Source: Robertmurraya sp. FSL R5-0851
GTDB lineage: Bacteria; Bacillota; Bacilli; Bacillales; Cytobacillaceae
Assembly (NCBI RefSeq): GCF_038002965.1
Contig: NZ_JBBOOE010000002.1
Coordinates: forward strand, 186,001-250,000
DNA length: 64,000 bases
Direction of reading: 5' to 3'
A program made the position numbers and the translations under genes. How positions within the stretch are numbered: position 1 is the stretch's first letter; each line of letters opens with the position of its first letter. The notes under the pieces are model-generated. The model was not told the DNA's origin, did not search any database, and saw nothing but the letters and a program-made list of their open reading frames with translations. Below, piece by piece: positions 34,126-43,044 of this stretch.

Positions 34126-35403
34126 ATGAATTTTAAACAAAACCAGAAGATAAATCAAGTCACCGAAAAAACACTTGTTGTTGGAATCGACATTGCCAAA
34201 CGTACACATTACGCATGCTTTGTGGATGATCGTGGACGGGTGCTCCGAAAGTCATTCTCTGTTTCTCAATCTCGAGATGGGTTTGAGCTTTTCTATCAAT
34301 GTGTTCTAAGTGAAATGAAAGAACAAGAGAAAACGGAAGTTATCGTCGGGATTGAACCTACTGGCCATTACTGGCTCAATTTAGCCTATTTTCTAGAAGA
34401 ACGAGGCATCCCCCTAGTTATGGCCAACCCTATGCACGTCAAGCGATCAAAAGAGTTAGACGACAATCTACCAACCAAACATGATCGTAAAGATGCGCTA
34501 GTAATCGCTCGTCTTATAAAAGATGGACGCTTCAGTTATCCACGTATATTGAAAGACATGGAAGCCGAACTCCGTGTGGGCGCAACCTTTAGAAGTAAGT
34601 TGACAGAGGAACTTGGAGCTGTCAAAAATATGATGATTCGCTGGTTAGATCGCTATTTTCCTGAGTTTACCCAGGTGTTTCCGTCATTCGGAAAAATGGC
34701 TATGGCTGTACTTGAATGTACCCCATTTCCAAGTGATCTTCATCAGAAACAACCCGATGAAGTTTTAACTCTTTATCGTCAGGTTGAGGGACTCAAATCC
34801 CCCCAGAGACCGAAAGCAATGCGTCTCATTGAAGTCGCTGCTAACTCCATAGGAGTAACAGAGGGACGTGAGATGGCCCGTATTGAAATCGCCACACTCG
34901 TTCGCCGTTACCACCAGTTGGAACAAGATATTGAAAGTATTACACAGCACTTAGTTGAACTTACACAAACATCCGTAGAGTACGAATGGCTCTCAACGGT
35001 TCAAGCACTTGGAGATATCACAATTGTCGATTTATTAGCTGAAATCGGTAGCTTTTCACACTATAGAGATCCACGCCAAATCATTAAACTTGCGGGACTA
35101 ACATTACGTGAAAATTCCTCTGGGCAGCATAAAGGACAAAAACGCATTTCCAAAAGAGGCAGAAGAAGGCTTCGCGCCCTCCTTTTCCGGGTAATGATGC
35201 CGATGATTCGCCATAATGAAGCCTTTAGAAAACTACATGAGTATTACACAAGCCGTAAGGATAATCCGTTACGCAAGAAGCAATCTATCGTGGTACTATG
35301 CGGAAAACTATTAAAAGTGTTACATGGAATATGTACAAAGCACAAAGCGTTTGACGCTCAGCGAATGATGAAGGATATTCCTAGTCTCGCAGAGGCTATG
35401 TAA
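34126..35403 (+). CDS. IS110-family DEDD transposase (copy 2)
   Basis: The 425-residue enzyme is nearly identical to the one at 256. RuvC-like motifs VVGIDIAKRTHYACF, GIEPTGHYW and PTKHDRKDALV are intact, as is the C-terminal serine region ENSSGQHKGQKR. The start follows AAGGAGGACTCCAT. Differences are mostly conservative (for example NQKINQ for NHKINQ). Both copies therefore look able to act and could mobilise each other's ends. Confidence 0.93.
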   Translation: MNFKQNQKINQVTEKTLVVGIDIAKRTHYACFVDDRGRVLRKSFSVSQSRDGFELFYQCVLSEMKEQEKTEVIVGIEPTGHYWLNLAYFLEERGIPLVMANPMHVKRSKELDDNLPTKHDRKDALVIARLIKDGRFSYPRILKDMEAELRVGATFRSKLTEELGAVKNMMIRWLDRYFPEFTQVFPSFGKMAMAVLECTPFPSDLHQKQPDEVLTLYRQVEGLKSPQRPKAMRLIEVAANSIGVTEGREMARIEIATLVRRYHQLEQDIESITQHLVELTQTSVEYEWLSTVQALGDITIVDLLAEIGSFSHYRDPRQIIKLAGLTLRENSSGQHKGQKRISKRGRRRLRALLFRVMMPMIRHNEAFRKLHEYYTSRKDNPLRKKQSIVVLCGKLLKVLHGICTKHKAFDAQRMMKDIPSLAEAM

Positions 35404-35740
35404 AGTTCTACATCCCCTTAACAGACCTAGACAACAGGATGACACGGAGAAGCTGGCAATATTTTTTCCATTCGACCTTGAGTCCCTATAGGAGCTTCGC
35501 TAGCCTCTGCCTTATGACTAGACCGAACGAAGGAATGTAGGCACATTGATGCCCAGAGACATGGGAGGGTACGTCATCATAAGCTACGCAGAGATCCATT
35601 GTGCATCACATAATTCTCCAACACTACTTACCACTATTATCCAGTAGTGACCGCGTAGCGTACCCATGTGTTGGGATAGATTAACATAATATAAAAATAT
35701 TGTTAGGGAACGTGTCGAAAAATATTTTTTTGACACCCCA
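35404..35740 (+). ncRNA. Candidate bridge (seek) RNA region of IS110 copy 2
   Basis: The 3' non-coding region is conserved with copy 1, including GACACGGAGAAGCTGGC, GACCGAACGAAGGAATG and GGGAGGGTACGTCATCATAA. Substitutions against copy 1 cluster at a few places (for example 35420-35440 and 35608-35650), where guide or stem positions would be expected to vary. The 10-bp pair seen in copy 1 is weakened here (TTCTCCAACA against TGTTAGGGAA). Confidence 0.45.
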
Positions 35741-35789
35741 CCAACGGGGTAAACCGTTGATAGATCAACATTTATAGAGGGAGGTAATT

Positions 35790-36385
35790 ATGAAGAATCT
35801 AACAAAACTATTAATTGTCACAACTCTTACATTATCCCTATTTGGATTCAGTTCTCAATCTAATGCATCGACTATAACCACCTTGTTAAGAGAGGGGAAA
35901 CACTATGGAGAATAGCTAATATGTATGGTATATCTGTGGCTGAACTAAAAAATATAAACAATAAGTCTAATGATTCCATAAAAGCTGGAGAAAAATTACT
36001 AATTCCAAATAAAACCGTTTCTATTGAAGATAAACAACTTATGGATCGTCTTGTATCTGCTGAAGCTAAAGGAGAACCATACGCAGGAAAAGTTACTGTA
36101 GCAACCGTTATTCTTAACAGAGTGGATAGCAAAAGCTTCCCAAATACAATAAAAGAGGTTATATATCAAAGGGTAAATGGAAATTATGCTTTTACTCCAG
36201 TTAAGAATGGAACCATTAAACAACCGGCCGATAAATTATCTATTAAAGCTGTAGAAGAAGCTATAGCAAATAGAGCACAAGGAAAAGGATCATTATATTT
36301 TTATAATCCAAAAACGGCTACGAGCAAATGGATCCTTTCTCGTGAAGTCACTGTAACTATTGGTAATCATCGTTTTGCAAAATAG
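35790..36385 (+). pseudogene. Frameshifted LysM plus SleB/CwlJ-type cell wall hydrolase
   Basis: The frame starts at 35790 with a signal peptide (LLIVTTLTLSLFGFSSQSNA) and runs into a stop at 35915. From about 35878 the next frame continues as a LysM domain (LVKRGETLWRIANMYGIS to GEKLLIPN) and a hydrolase domain of the SleB/CwlJ type (LVSAEAKGEPYAGKVTVATV, NRVDSKSFPNTIKEVIYQ, YFYNPKTATSKW). A single small indel between 35865 and 35885 breaks the gene. Without it, this would be a spore cortex-lytic or wall hydrolase of about 195 residues. The ribosome binding site lies on the end of the IS110 element. Translation from the internal ATG at 35921 lacks a good site. Confidence 0.8.
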
Positions 36386-36409
36386 TTATCATAGTGTGTT
36401 AGCTACATA

Positions 36410-36448
36410 AAAAAGTCTTCTGAAGTCAACTTCGGAAGACCTTTTTTT
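36410..36448. terminator. Bidirectional terminator between convergent genes
   Basis: GTCTTCTGAAG/CTTCGGAAGAC stem with A-rich and T-rich flanks, between the hydrolase pseudogene and the convergent minus-strand gene. Confidence 0.88.
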
Positions 36449-36489
36449 ATCTTACGAATAAGGTTTTGTTACCTATAATATAGGGCTAA

Positions 36490-37899
36490 TTAGTTTACGT
36501 TTCTTAACTTGGTATTCTCATCTAAGATTATTTCACCCTCGCCAATTTGGAATAACTTTTGTTGCTTGATTTTATTCTTGTCAAACTTACTCTTACTAGC
36601 AACAAATGTCAGATTTTGAATACCTTTTTTATCTTCAAAAGAATATACGGATACATATGGGTAGACCGACTTTAATGTAGAATTCATCGACTTGATGAGT
36701 TCGTCTCCCTTTGTTTTTCCAATAGCATTCACAAGTAGGAGCCCATTTTCATCTAGTTTATCGCTTGTTAAAGTAAAAAATTCTTTTGAAATTAAGTGAA
36801 ATGGAATTTGCTCTGTATTATTGTAAGCATCTAACACCATAACATCAAATTTATTTAGTTGCTTACTTAAAATTCTTCTACCATCACCGATTTCTACGCT
36901 GTCTCCTTCATAACCAAAGTATTCTCTACTTACCTCTAATACCTGCTTATCTATTTCTGCAACCTTTACCTTTTTTCCATTCTTCTCAAACTTTTGTGTC
37001 AGCGTGCCTATACCATGACCAATCATAAAGACGTTTTGGCTATCTGGTCTGAATGTCTCTGATATTTCCCATATACTTTTTGAATAGTCCAAGCTAAGTC
37101 GGTCAGGGTAATTTATCTCCATCAATCCTTGAATTGTGTCATCATCTCCGAAGTTCATGTATCGGAAAGGTCCCTTTTTCCCATCAAAGTATTCAGTCTG
37201 ATAGACAACAATTTCATGATATAAACTAGTGTCCTGGTATAATATTTCACCAACCGGCTCATTTTTAGAGTCCAAAAAAAGCAGGAGTATAAAGAGAGCT
37301 GGTATTACAACTAATATAATTTCCAAGCGTGTTTTTGTCTCATAAAAAAATAATGAACTTATAAATACCATTAAAGCTAATATACCAATTACAGTATTAA
37401 TATTTCCAACGGGAATTAACCAGAATGTAGTCACAATAGTTCCTAATACACTACCTACTGCAGAGAATGTATGGAGATTTCCAATAACTCTTCCAGTAGT
37501 ATTATCACTGAGCCCAACCTTCATTAGGACAGTAACAATGATGCTGAAGATTAAATTAGGGAAAAGATATAAAACCGTTACCCCCAACGTTGTACCTACC
37601 TCATTGGGTAAAGGACTAAGGTAGGGAAATGTTATATCCTTAATGGTAGGTATAAGAGTTACTAACAGTATTCCTATTAAATTAAGGCTAAGTAATATTG
37701 TTTTATTAGAATTTCTGTCTGCTACAAATCCACCTATTGTATACCCCACTGAAGATCCTATTAAAAAGATTGAAATTACAATTCCCCAAGTATAAACTGT
37801 ATTACCAAATGTAGGTGCAACAAATCTTGAAGCGGTCATTTCTAGTCCCATAATAACAAAACTGAATACGAATAAATTAAAATATACTTTTTTTTGCAT
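36490..37899 (-). CDS. Fused membrane/spermidine-synthase-like protein
   Basis: A 469-residue protein; the start at 37899 is preferred because GGAG lies 7 bases before it. The N-terminal half has about seven hydrophobic helices in a transporter-like arrangement (WGIVISIFLIGSSVGYTIGG, NLHTFSAVGSVLGTIVT). The C-terminal half is a spermidine-synthase-type Rossmann domain (VFMIGHGIGTLTQKFEK, VKVAEIDKQVLEVSREYF, GDGRRILSK, FDVMVLDAYNN). This fused architecture is widespread, but its substrate is not settled. A minus-strand CATA-type repeat lies 160 bases upstream. It probably uses SAM or decarboxylated SAM at the membrane; polyamine production is unproven. Confidence 0.82.
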   Translation of the reverse strand: MQKKVYFNLFVFSFVIMGLEMTASRFVAPTFGNTVYTWGIVISIFLIGSSVGYTIGGFVADRNSNKTILLSLNLIGILLVTLIPTIKDITFPYLSPLPNEVGTTLGVTVLYLFPNLIFSIIVTVLMKVGLSDNTTGRVIGNLHTFSAVGSVLGTIVTTFWLIPVGNINTVIGILALMVFISSLFFYETKTRLEIILVVIPALFILLLFLDSKNEPVGEILYQDTSLYHEIVVYQTEYFDGKKGPFRYMNFGDDDTIQGLMEINYPDRLSLDYSKSIWEISETFRPDSQNVFMIGHGIGTLTQKFEKNGKKVKVAEIDKQVLEVSREYFGYEGDSVEIGDGRRILSKQLNKFDVMVLDAYNNTEQIPFHLISKEFFTLTSDKLDENGLLLVNAIGKTKGDELIKSMNSTLKSVYPYVSVYSFEDKKGIQNLTFVASKSKFDKNKIKQQKLFQIGEGEIILDENTKLRNVN

Positions 37900-38059
37900 T
37901 ATTAACTCCATTCTTTTTTGATTTCTATAGTAGTTGTTAGTAAGGATCTCTAATCTGGAACCTGTAAAGAACAGATTGTTTAAGAAGTCACTATACAGTA
38001 TTGAAAACTTCTAAATCTTATTCTTTTTTATATAAATAAATTATAAAATACCACTAAAA

Positions 38060-38074
38060 TGTGAAGAAGTTATG
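38060..38074 (-). promoter_or_regulatory. CATA-type element before the spermidine-synthase-like gene
   Basis: On the minus strand it reads CATAACTTCTTCACA, keeping the 11-bp period and CTTCT centre. It lies 160 bases before the start codon. Otherwise 37912-38204 holds no visible gene. Confidence 0.4.
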
Positions 38075-38204
38075 CAGATTTTCTTATGTTTAAAAATTTT
38101 GACCTTAATATATACTTTGGCTATTTATATATCTATATAGTAACAACTATAGATAACCAGTAAATATGTAGCAATGTGTTTAGGTTTAATCTCCAAAAAT
38201 GAGG

Positions 38205-38231
38205 AAAGCCGCCAAGAAATGGCAGCTTTTT
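38205..38231. terminator. Hairpin after the 127-residue protein gene
   Basis: AAAGCCGCC/GGCAGCTTT stem between two minus-strand genes. T runs are short on either side. Confidence 0.6.
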
Positions 38232-38248
38232 AGTAAAATCTATATTAA

Positions 38249-38632
38249 TTATAAAAATGTAACAAGTCCCCAACCACTAGCCAGAAATAATGTTATAAAT
38301 GCTAATGAAAAACCAATCAGTTTCTTGTTTTCTCCTTTTTGGTTTTGTAAATATTCTTTATAGGTGATTTCTCCTTGGGCAAATTTCAATCCATTTTCAC
38401 AAGGTTCAATGCTGTAAAGCTTACCAACTTGATCCTGAAGGATAACATTTTTAATAAGGGGTAATGATCCATCTTGAGTTTGCATTTTATCAAATTCTAA
38501 ATTTCGATTTTTTAATTCTATACTGCTATTACCAACTAAATTTAGACGTACTGGATTATGTTTTGATTGTTGAATTATCTGTTTGGCCAGTCTATGCGAT
38601 TGAAGTTCAATTTGATCATAGGAAAAACACAT
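38249..38632 (-). CDS. Tail-anchored protein of unknown function (127 residues)
   Basis: The start at 38632 follows AAGGAGGTGAT; the frame is open further upstream but without any ribosome binding site. The N-terminal part is hydrophilic (CFSYDQIELQSHRLAKQIIQ) and contains a short region NVILQDQVGKLYSIEPCENG. The C-terminus is one membrane helix (KLIGFSLAFITLFLASGWGL). Two Cys residues are present. I do not recognise the family. It is divergent from the methyltransferase gene with which it shares a 170-base control region. Confidence 0.7.
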   Translation of the reverse strand: MCFSYDQIELQSHRLAKQIIQQSKHNPVRLNLVGNSSIELKNRNLEFDKMQTQDGSLPLIKNVILQDQVGKLYSIEPCENGLKFAQGEITYKEYLQNQKGENKKLIGFSLAFITLFLASGWGLVTFL

Positions 38633-38702
38633 CTTTATCACCTCCTTATTATTATATTGTAGATTCACCATTTTGGGAACGACTATAAATTTTTCCCTTC
38701 TC

Positions 38703-38717
38703 CATACTTTATGCATA
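38703..38717 (+). promoter_or_regulatory. CATA-type element before the methyltransferase gene
   Basis: CATACTTTATGCATA has both CATA halves exactly 11 bases apart. It lies in the divergent promoter region, 86 bases before the plus-strand start at 38804. Confidence 0.4.
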
Positions 38718-38803
38718 ATTTTAAGTTACACTATTTTTAAATAACACTTATTTGATTCAGTATAAGTATCATTACTCTTCAGATGAGGAAGGTGAGTTTA
38801 ACT

Positions 38804-39424
38804 ATGTCAGCAAATATCAATGAAGTAATAATTAAACGATATAATAGAGTGGCAAAAATATATGATTACATGGATAAAATGATTAGAATAGAGTGGAGGC
38901 GGGACCTTTTGGACTTAGCTTCAAAAGAGGTATTAGAAGTTGGGGTAGGGACAGGTATTAACCTTCCACTATATCCAAAAGGAATATCATCATTAACTGG
39001 GGTGGATTTTAGCAGTGAGATGCTAAATATTGCCAAACAAAAGGCAGGGAGTATCAATCAATCTCACCCTACCATGTTTCTCGAGGCTGACATCCAAGAC
39101 CTTCCTTTTGAAGACCATACATTTGATACTGTTGTTTCGACGTGTGTATTTTGTTCTGTCCCCGATCCTATAAAAGGGCTTAAAGAGATTAGAAGGGTAT
39201 GCAAACCAGACGGGCAAATTCTAATGCTTGAACATATGAGGAGTGAGAACAAAATTATTGGTGCAATAATGGATCTATTAAATCCCCTTCCTGTAAAACT
39301 TTGGGGTGCAAACATTAACCGTGACACCATGAATAATATTGAGGCAGCCGGGTTATCAGTTATATCTGAAAAATACCTTATGGGAACAATCATGAGGAAA
39401 CTTGTACTTACACCAAAGAAATAA
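38804..39424 (+). CDS. SAM-dependent class I methyltransferase (UbiE-like)
   Basis: A 206-residue methyltransferase; the start at 38804 follows GGAAGGTGAG. SAM-binding motifs are VLEVGVGTGINLPLY (motif I), LTGVDFSSEML (motif II), DLPFEDHTFDTVVSTCVF (motif IV) and EIRRVCKPDGQILMLEH. The fold matches UbiE/Methyltransf_11 proteins. VSTCVFCSVPDPIKGL, with two Cys, resembles methyltransferases found in metal-resistance and phospholipid N-methylation settings. The substrate cannot be told. It is preceded by a CATA-type repeat and followed by a strong hairpin at 39594. Confidence 0.88.
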   Translation: MSANINEVIIKRYNRVAKIYDYMDKMIRIEWRRDLLDLASKEVLEVGVGTGINLPLYPKGISSLTGVDFSSEMLNIAKQKAGSINQSHPTMFLEADIQDLPFEDHTFDTVVSTCVFCSVPDPIKGLKEIRRVCKPDGQILMLEHMRSENKIIGAIMDLLNPLPVKLWGANINRDTMNNIEAAGLSVISEKYLMGTIMRKLVLTPKK

Positions 39425-39429
39425 GGATT

Positions 39430-39985
39430 TATTATAAAGAGTATTTACTTTTACTCGCATGTCCTATAACTATGGTTTTTGGTTAAAAGGTGTGTTTAGT
39501 GAAGGGGATTTTTATATGTCATATGTATTAATTCTCTCAAATAATAATAAAAAACCGTTAAAGGGAAATGAACCGCTATTCTTTTCATAAAGAACTCACC
39601 TCTTAATTTTCATAAATTAAGAGGTGAGTACAGGTGAGTATTCTTCTAAAACTACTATTCTTTAAAATAAATTTTCATACTCCTCAATTTTTCGTACAAT
39701 AAAGCCTGCTTTATTTCCCATTTGTTCCTGTCCGATTAATTCAAATATCATAATAGAAAAGGCAAGAGTACAGCTATAGAGTTTCTAATTGCAAAGATAC
39801 TGGGAACATGGAACCGGAAGAAACAGATAAGGACATGGACAATAAAGTCCTAAAAAATGATATTAGAATTGGAATTCATTTCTAAGCATATAAACGGCAA
39901 AAAGAATAGGTATGCTTTCTCTACTGCGGAGGTTAAGAAATGGTTGGGTTAGTAATTTATTTACTTGGCTTAAGGATTCTACTTA
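39430..39985. other. Relic region with broken gene fragments
   Basis: No intact gene is visible. A hairpin CTCACCTCTTAAT/ATTAAGAGGTGAG lies at 39595-39628. On the minus strand, a fragment ending IVRKIEEYENLF stops at about 39660. On the plus strand, a frame with KHINGKKNRYAFSTAEVKKW is interrupted by a stop near 39884. These look like leftovers of deleted genes, which I cannot name. Confidence 0.45.
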
Positions 39986-41890
39986 TTACTCCTTGCCCAT
40001 TCTTTCACCAGGAACAACAATGGTATATTCATACTTACGAATGTCTCCATTTGGCTCCTTTGCTTCAACTTTCATCAATAAAGAGCCCGCTCCATGTAGA
40101 ATATTTCCTGTTATTTTAAACGTTCCTTCCTTTATTTTAAATGCATCATATTCTATATCATTTTCTGGAGGCATAGAAATATTTATTTTCACATTCTCCA
40201 TATCGATTTCTTTCTTAAAATCTAGTGTTAACACATTCAGTCCTTCCTTTAAAGGAGATATATCAACTTTTAATTCCTGTTCGTACGAGCTTTTTAGTGG
40301 ATATATCCCCCGTTCCGCCGCACTAGGAGTTGAAACAACTAAAATAGAAGCAAATAGTAGAAGAAATACGCCGTACAAAATTTCGATAATCCCCCGTCTA
40401 TAAAATTTATTTACGAGAGCGGCGGCTAACTTTTGAAGTGTATTTCTCTGTAAAAATCCTATAAATACAATAAGTAGGGTTAATCCAATTTTAATGATTA
40501 CAGCTTTTCCCCATTGACTTTTTATAAAACTTTCGAAGGAAAAAGATGGAACATACTGGATAGTCATGATAAAGCCGGTCAAGATGATAACAAGCAAACT
40601 CCAGAATGCCCATTTTGAGAAACTTGTTCCAACCTTTTTTAGTAGTTCTCCAAATTCATTTCTTTTGGCCATGGTGAGTAAAGCAAATAAACCTCCTAGC
40701 CATATAGAAGCGGCAACCAGATGCAAGATATTTACCATTATAGTTAAAAATCCACCGTATCGGGGATAAGAGGCATGTCCCATTACAAATGGACCCATAA
40801 GTAAAGCAATTCCAAAAGCGAGAAATTCTAGCTTCTTAACCATAAAGCCTAACAAAAGAAGAACGATTTGAACAACCGGAATCCAAATATACTGTAAAGA
40901 GAAAAACTCTAGCAAAGGGAGGTCTGCCATTTCTATTCTTTGCTGACGAATTAAAAAACTAGCTCCCATAGTGGTCATGAAGATTAATCCCAATGAAATT
41001 CGTTTCCATCGTTTATACTCTTTTACTTCCTTTGAAACCAGATGAATAAAAAAATTGGAACCAAACAGGATGGATAATCCTAGAAAGATAAACCAATAGC
41101 CAAACTGTTTTAAGTCCAAATCAGGAAACCAAGATGTTTGTATCATTGTCCCAATGCTGCCATCTTCAATAGATGTAAATTCATTGACTGCAAAATAGAA
41201 GACATCTACAATTTCTAATTGATTGCTTAGTTCCTCTTCACTTGAGCTTGCATACCAGGTGACTTGATATGTTCCGTCTTCAAGTGGTTCATCAAATTCA
41301 ACAATTATGTGAGCTGGATCTTCAGGGTCTTTATAAGGCTCCTTTAGTTTTATTGATTGCTGAGTCCTATCAAAAACACCGATTGCTGTTAATTCTGCAC
41401 TGTGGGTAAACCATAAATCAATCTTATTAGGTTTACCGTTCAATATCTGGCCATCAACCGGAGAATGTTTCACTAATTTTAAAGACTCTGGCTTCTTGGG
41501 CTCTTCTCTTAAAACTTTGAAACTAAACGTTTCTGTTAAGATATCGCCATCTAAAGCAATAACATTAATGTTTGCTGTGTATCTGTCAGCAGGTAAAGTA
41601 TCTGGAACATTCCCGATAATATGGGTTGGATCTTTGGGATCGATATAAGCATTTTCAAACGCTACTCGGTTACCCGAAGACCCCATCAATGTTATTGTGT
41701 TTGAATGTAATACAACAGGGTCAAGAAACCAAACTTCAATGGTTTGAGGACTTTCTTTTAATACCTCTTCACCTTCCGGTAGCGTTTTAACTAGCGATGA
41801 GTGAGCTTGAGCAAAACTTTCTGGAAATATAGAGAATATGAAAATGAATAGGAGACTAACTTTTCCTATTTCCTTAATAAAAAAACTCAC
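39986..41890 (-). CDS. CopC-CopC-CopD fusion copper protein
   Basis: A 634-residue copper uptake or resistance protein read from a GTG start with AAAGGAG upstream. A signal peptide ends at SFAQA, placing His at the mature N-terminus (HSSLVKTLPEGEEV), as in CopC. A first CopC domain (about 30-125) is followed by a second, diverged CopC-like domain (LVKHSPVDGQILNGKPNKID, about 135-235). Next come eight or nine membrane helices of CopD type (GPFVMGHASYP, VNILHLVAASIWLGGLF with His residues), then an extracellular C-terminal domain. Related proteins (YcnJ) take up copper. Convergent with nothing; CtaG lies directly upstream in the same direction. Confidence 0.9.
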   Translation of the reverse strand: MSFFIKEIGKVSLLFIFIFSIFPESFAQAHSSLVKTLPEGEEVLKESPQTIEVWFLDPVVLHSNTITLMGSSGNRVAFENAYIDPKDPTHIIGNVPDTLPADRYTANINVIALDGDILTETFSFKVLREEPKKPESLKLVKHSPVDGQILNGKPNKIDLWFTHSAELTAIGVFDRTQQSIKLKEPYKDPEDPAHIIVEFDEPLEDGTYQVTWYASSSEEELSNQLEIVDVFYFAVNEFTSIEDGSIGTMIQTSWFPDLDLKQFGYWFIFLGLSILFGSNFFIHLVSKEVKEYKRWKRISLGLIFMTTMGASFLIRQQRIEMADLPLLEFFSLQYIWIPVVQIVLLLLGFMVKKLEFLAFGIALLMGPFVMGHASYPRYGGFLTIMVNILHLVAASIWLGGLFALLTMAKRNEFGELLKKVGTSFSKWAFWSLLVIILTGFIMTIQYVPSFSFESFIKSQWGKAVIIKIGLTLLIVFIGFLQRNTLQKLAAALVNKFYRRGIIEILYGVFLLLFASILVVSTPSAAERGIYPLKSSYEQELKVDISPLKEGLNVLTLDFKKEIDMENVKINISMPPENDIEYDAFKIKEGTFKITGNILHGAGSLLMKVEAKEPNGDIRKYEYTIVVPGERMGKE

Positions 41891-41980
41891 TATATAGAAC
41901 TCCTTTCAATAACAAAAAAGAAACAAGAAATAGCATCTATTACTCTTGCTCTTTACGAGTTTAGTACTCCAATAAGAGTA

Positions 41981-42880
41981 TTACTTATAAAAAACTTTAT
42001 CAGGAACGTAATCCTTTAAGCTTTCTATCTTTGCCCACTTAAAAAAGACATAACCAATAATTGAGCCAAACATAATCTCCTGAATAACTTTCATAATTAC
42101 CCCACCTAACTGTTGATCATCTAATGGAGGTAACGCTTCAAAAAGCTGTGGTGCATTAGCATATGTCGTATACATAGGACTATCCGCAAAGATAATTAGA
42201 GCACATGCTGGCGTGAGTAAAACTCCAGCCCCAAATAGATAAGCAATTTTCTTGAGAGCTGATAAAGATTCTAAGCTTTTTGTTGGAGGTACAACTGGTA
42301 GCCACATGAAAAATGCTGTAATGGTCAAAATTATGTGAGTAATATTATGCAGTATAGTATTTGAAACTAATACATCAAATATCACCGGAATATGATAGAA
42401 CGAAAATAAAACATTAAATAATAATAGAGAAATGAGGGGCTTCCTTAGGATTATAAATATCTTATATTTTTTAACAAAGTTGATAATCGGTGTAACCATT
42501 TGTTCTGACAAGCCTAGTAAAACCAAAGGGGGCATAACAATATAAATGAGTGATTGTTCAAGCATGTGAGCACTAAATTGATATTTGTCACCTAAAATAT
42601 GTAGAGGACTTCCTAATGCGAGAAATATAATCATTAATCCGCAAAAGAACGTTACTTTCCCTAAACCATTAACAAAAATTTCTTTGCTTTTTCGTATTTT
42701 AAAAAGATAGATTCTAAGGATTAATAGGATTGAAATAAAAAGTAAGGGGTTCCAAAGTTCAAAAAAAGTATAACTAGAAAGTTCAAGGTGCTGGTCTTCT
42801 ATACCTGAAGCATATACACCTCTCGGAAGATATGAGATGAAAAATACGATTAAAATTATGATTCCTTTCATGAAGGTCAT
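41981..42880 (-). CDS. ctaG: CtaG-type cytochrome c oxidase assembly membrane protein
   Basis: A 299-residue protein with about seven membrane helices. caa3-type CtaG features include FELWNPLLFISILLI, LGSPLHILGDKYQFSAHMLE, FYHIPVIFDVLVSN and a loop TTYANAPQLFEALPPLDDQQ before the last helix. Bacterial CtaG of this type helps deliver copper to the Cu-A/Cu-B centres of cytochrome oxidase. GAGAGG precedes the start. It lies 90 bases before the CopC-CopD gene and is probably cotranscribed, linking copper import to cuproenzyme assembly. No oxidase genes are present, so it may serve chromosomal ones. Confidence 0.9.
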   Translation of the reverse strand: MTFMKGIIILIVFFISYLPRGVYASGIEDQHLELSSYTFFELWNPLLFISILLILRIYLFKIRKSKEIFVNGLGKVTFFCGLMIIFLALGSPLHILGDKYQFSAHMLEQSLIYIVMPPLVLLGLSEQMVTPIINFVKKYKIFIILRKPLISLLLFNVLFSFYHIPVIFDVLVSNTILHNITHIILTITAFFMWLPVVPPTKSLESLSALKKIAYLFGAGVLLTPACALIIFADSPMYTTYANAPQLFEALPPLDDQQLGGVIMKVIQEIMFGSIIGYVFFKWAKIESLKDYVPDKVFYK

Positions 42881-43044
42881 AGGAAAACCTCTCTTCGTTA
42901 AATTTTTTTACAAAGTAATACTATCATATAAATTTGTTGAAAATGTGAAGAAACACATAAGTAAAGGTACATCCTCTAGTGAAACCAATTGTTTCTATAG
43001 TTTAAGTAGTAATTAATTAGTCTTTTGTATTAGTTTTGGCAAAG

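Larger units (their letters stand above)
34002..35784 (+). mobile_element. IS110-family (IS1111-like) insertion sequence, copy 2
   Basis: Same limits and organisation as copy 1 at 132-1914. The subterminal inverted repeats GGGGTGTCAAA at 34067-34077 and TTTGACACCCC at 35729-35739 are intact. It inserted directly before a LysM hydrolase gene. The right end supplies GAGGGAGG, which acts as that gene's ribosome binding site, while the natural promoter is displaced. It differs from copy 1 at scattered positions, including the 3' non-coding part, so the two are not a very recent duplication. Confidence 0.85.

Noticed and set aside
39516-39590. A 24-codon frame starting MSYVLILSNNNKKPL that resembles the N-terminus of IscB-like RRXRR proteins
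   Set aside because: The similarity covers only about 15 residues, then diverges and stops; no RuvC/HNH remains and no guide RNA-like region is evident.
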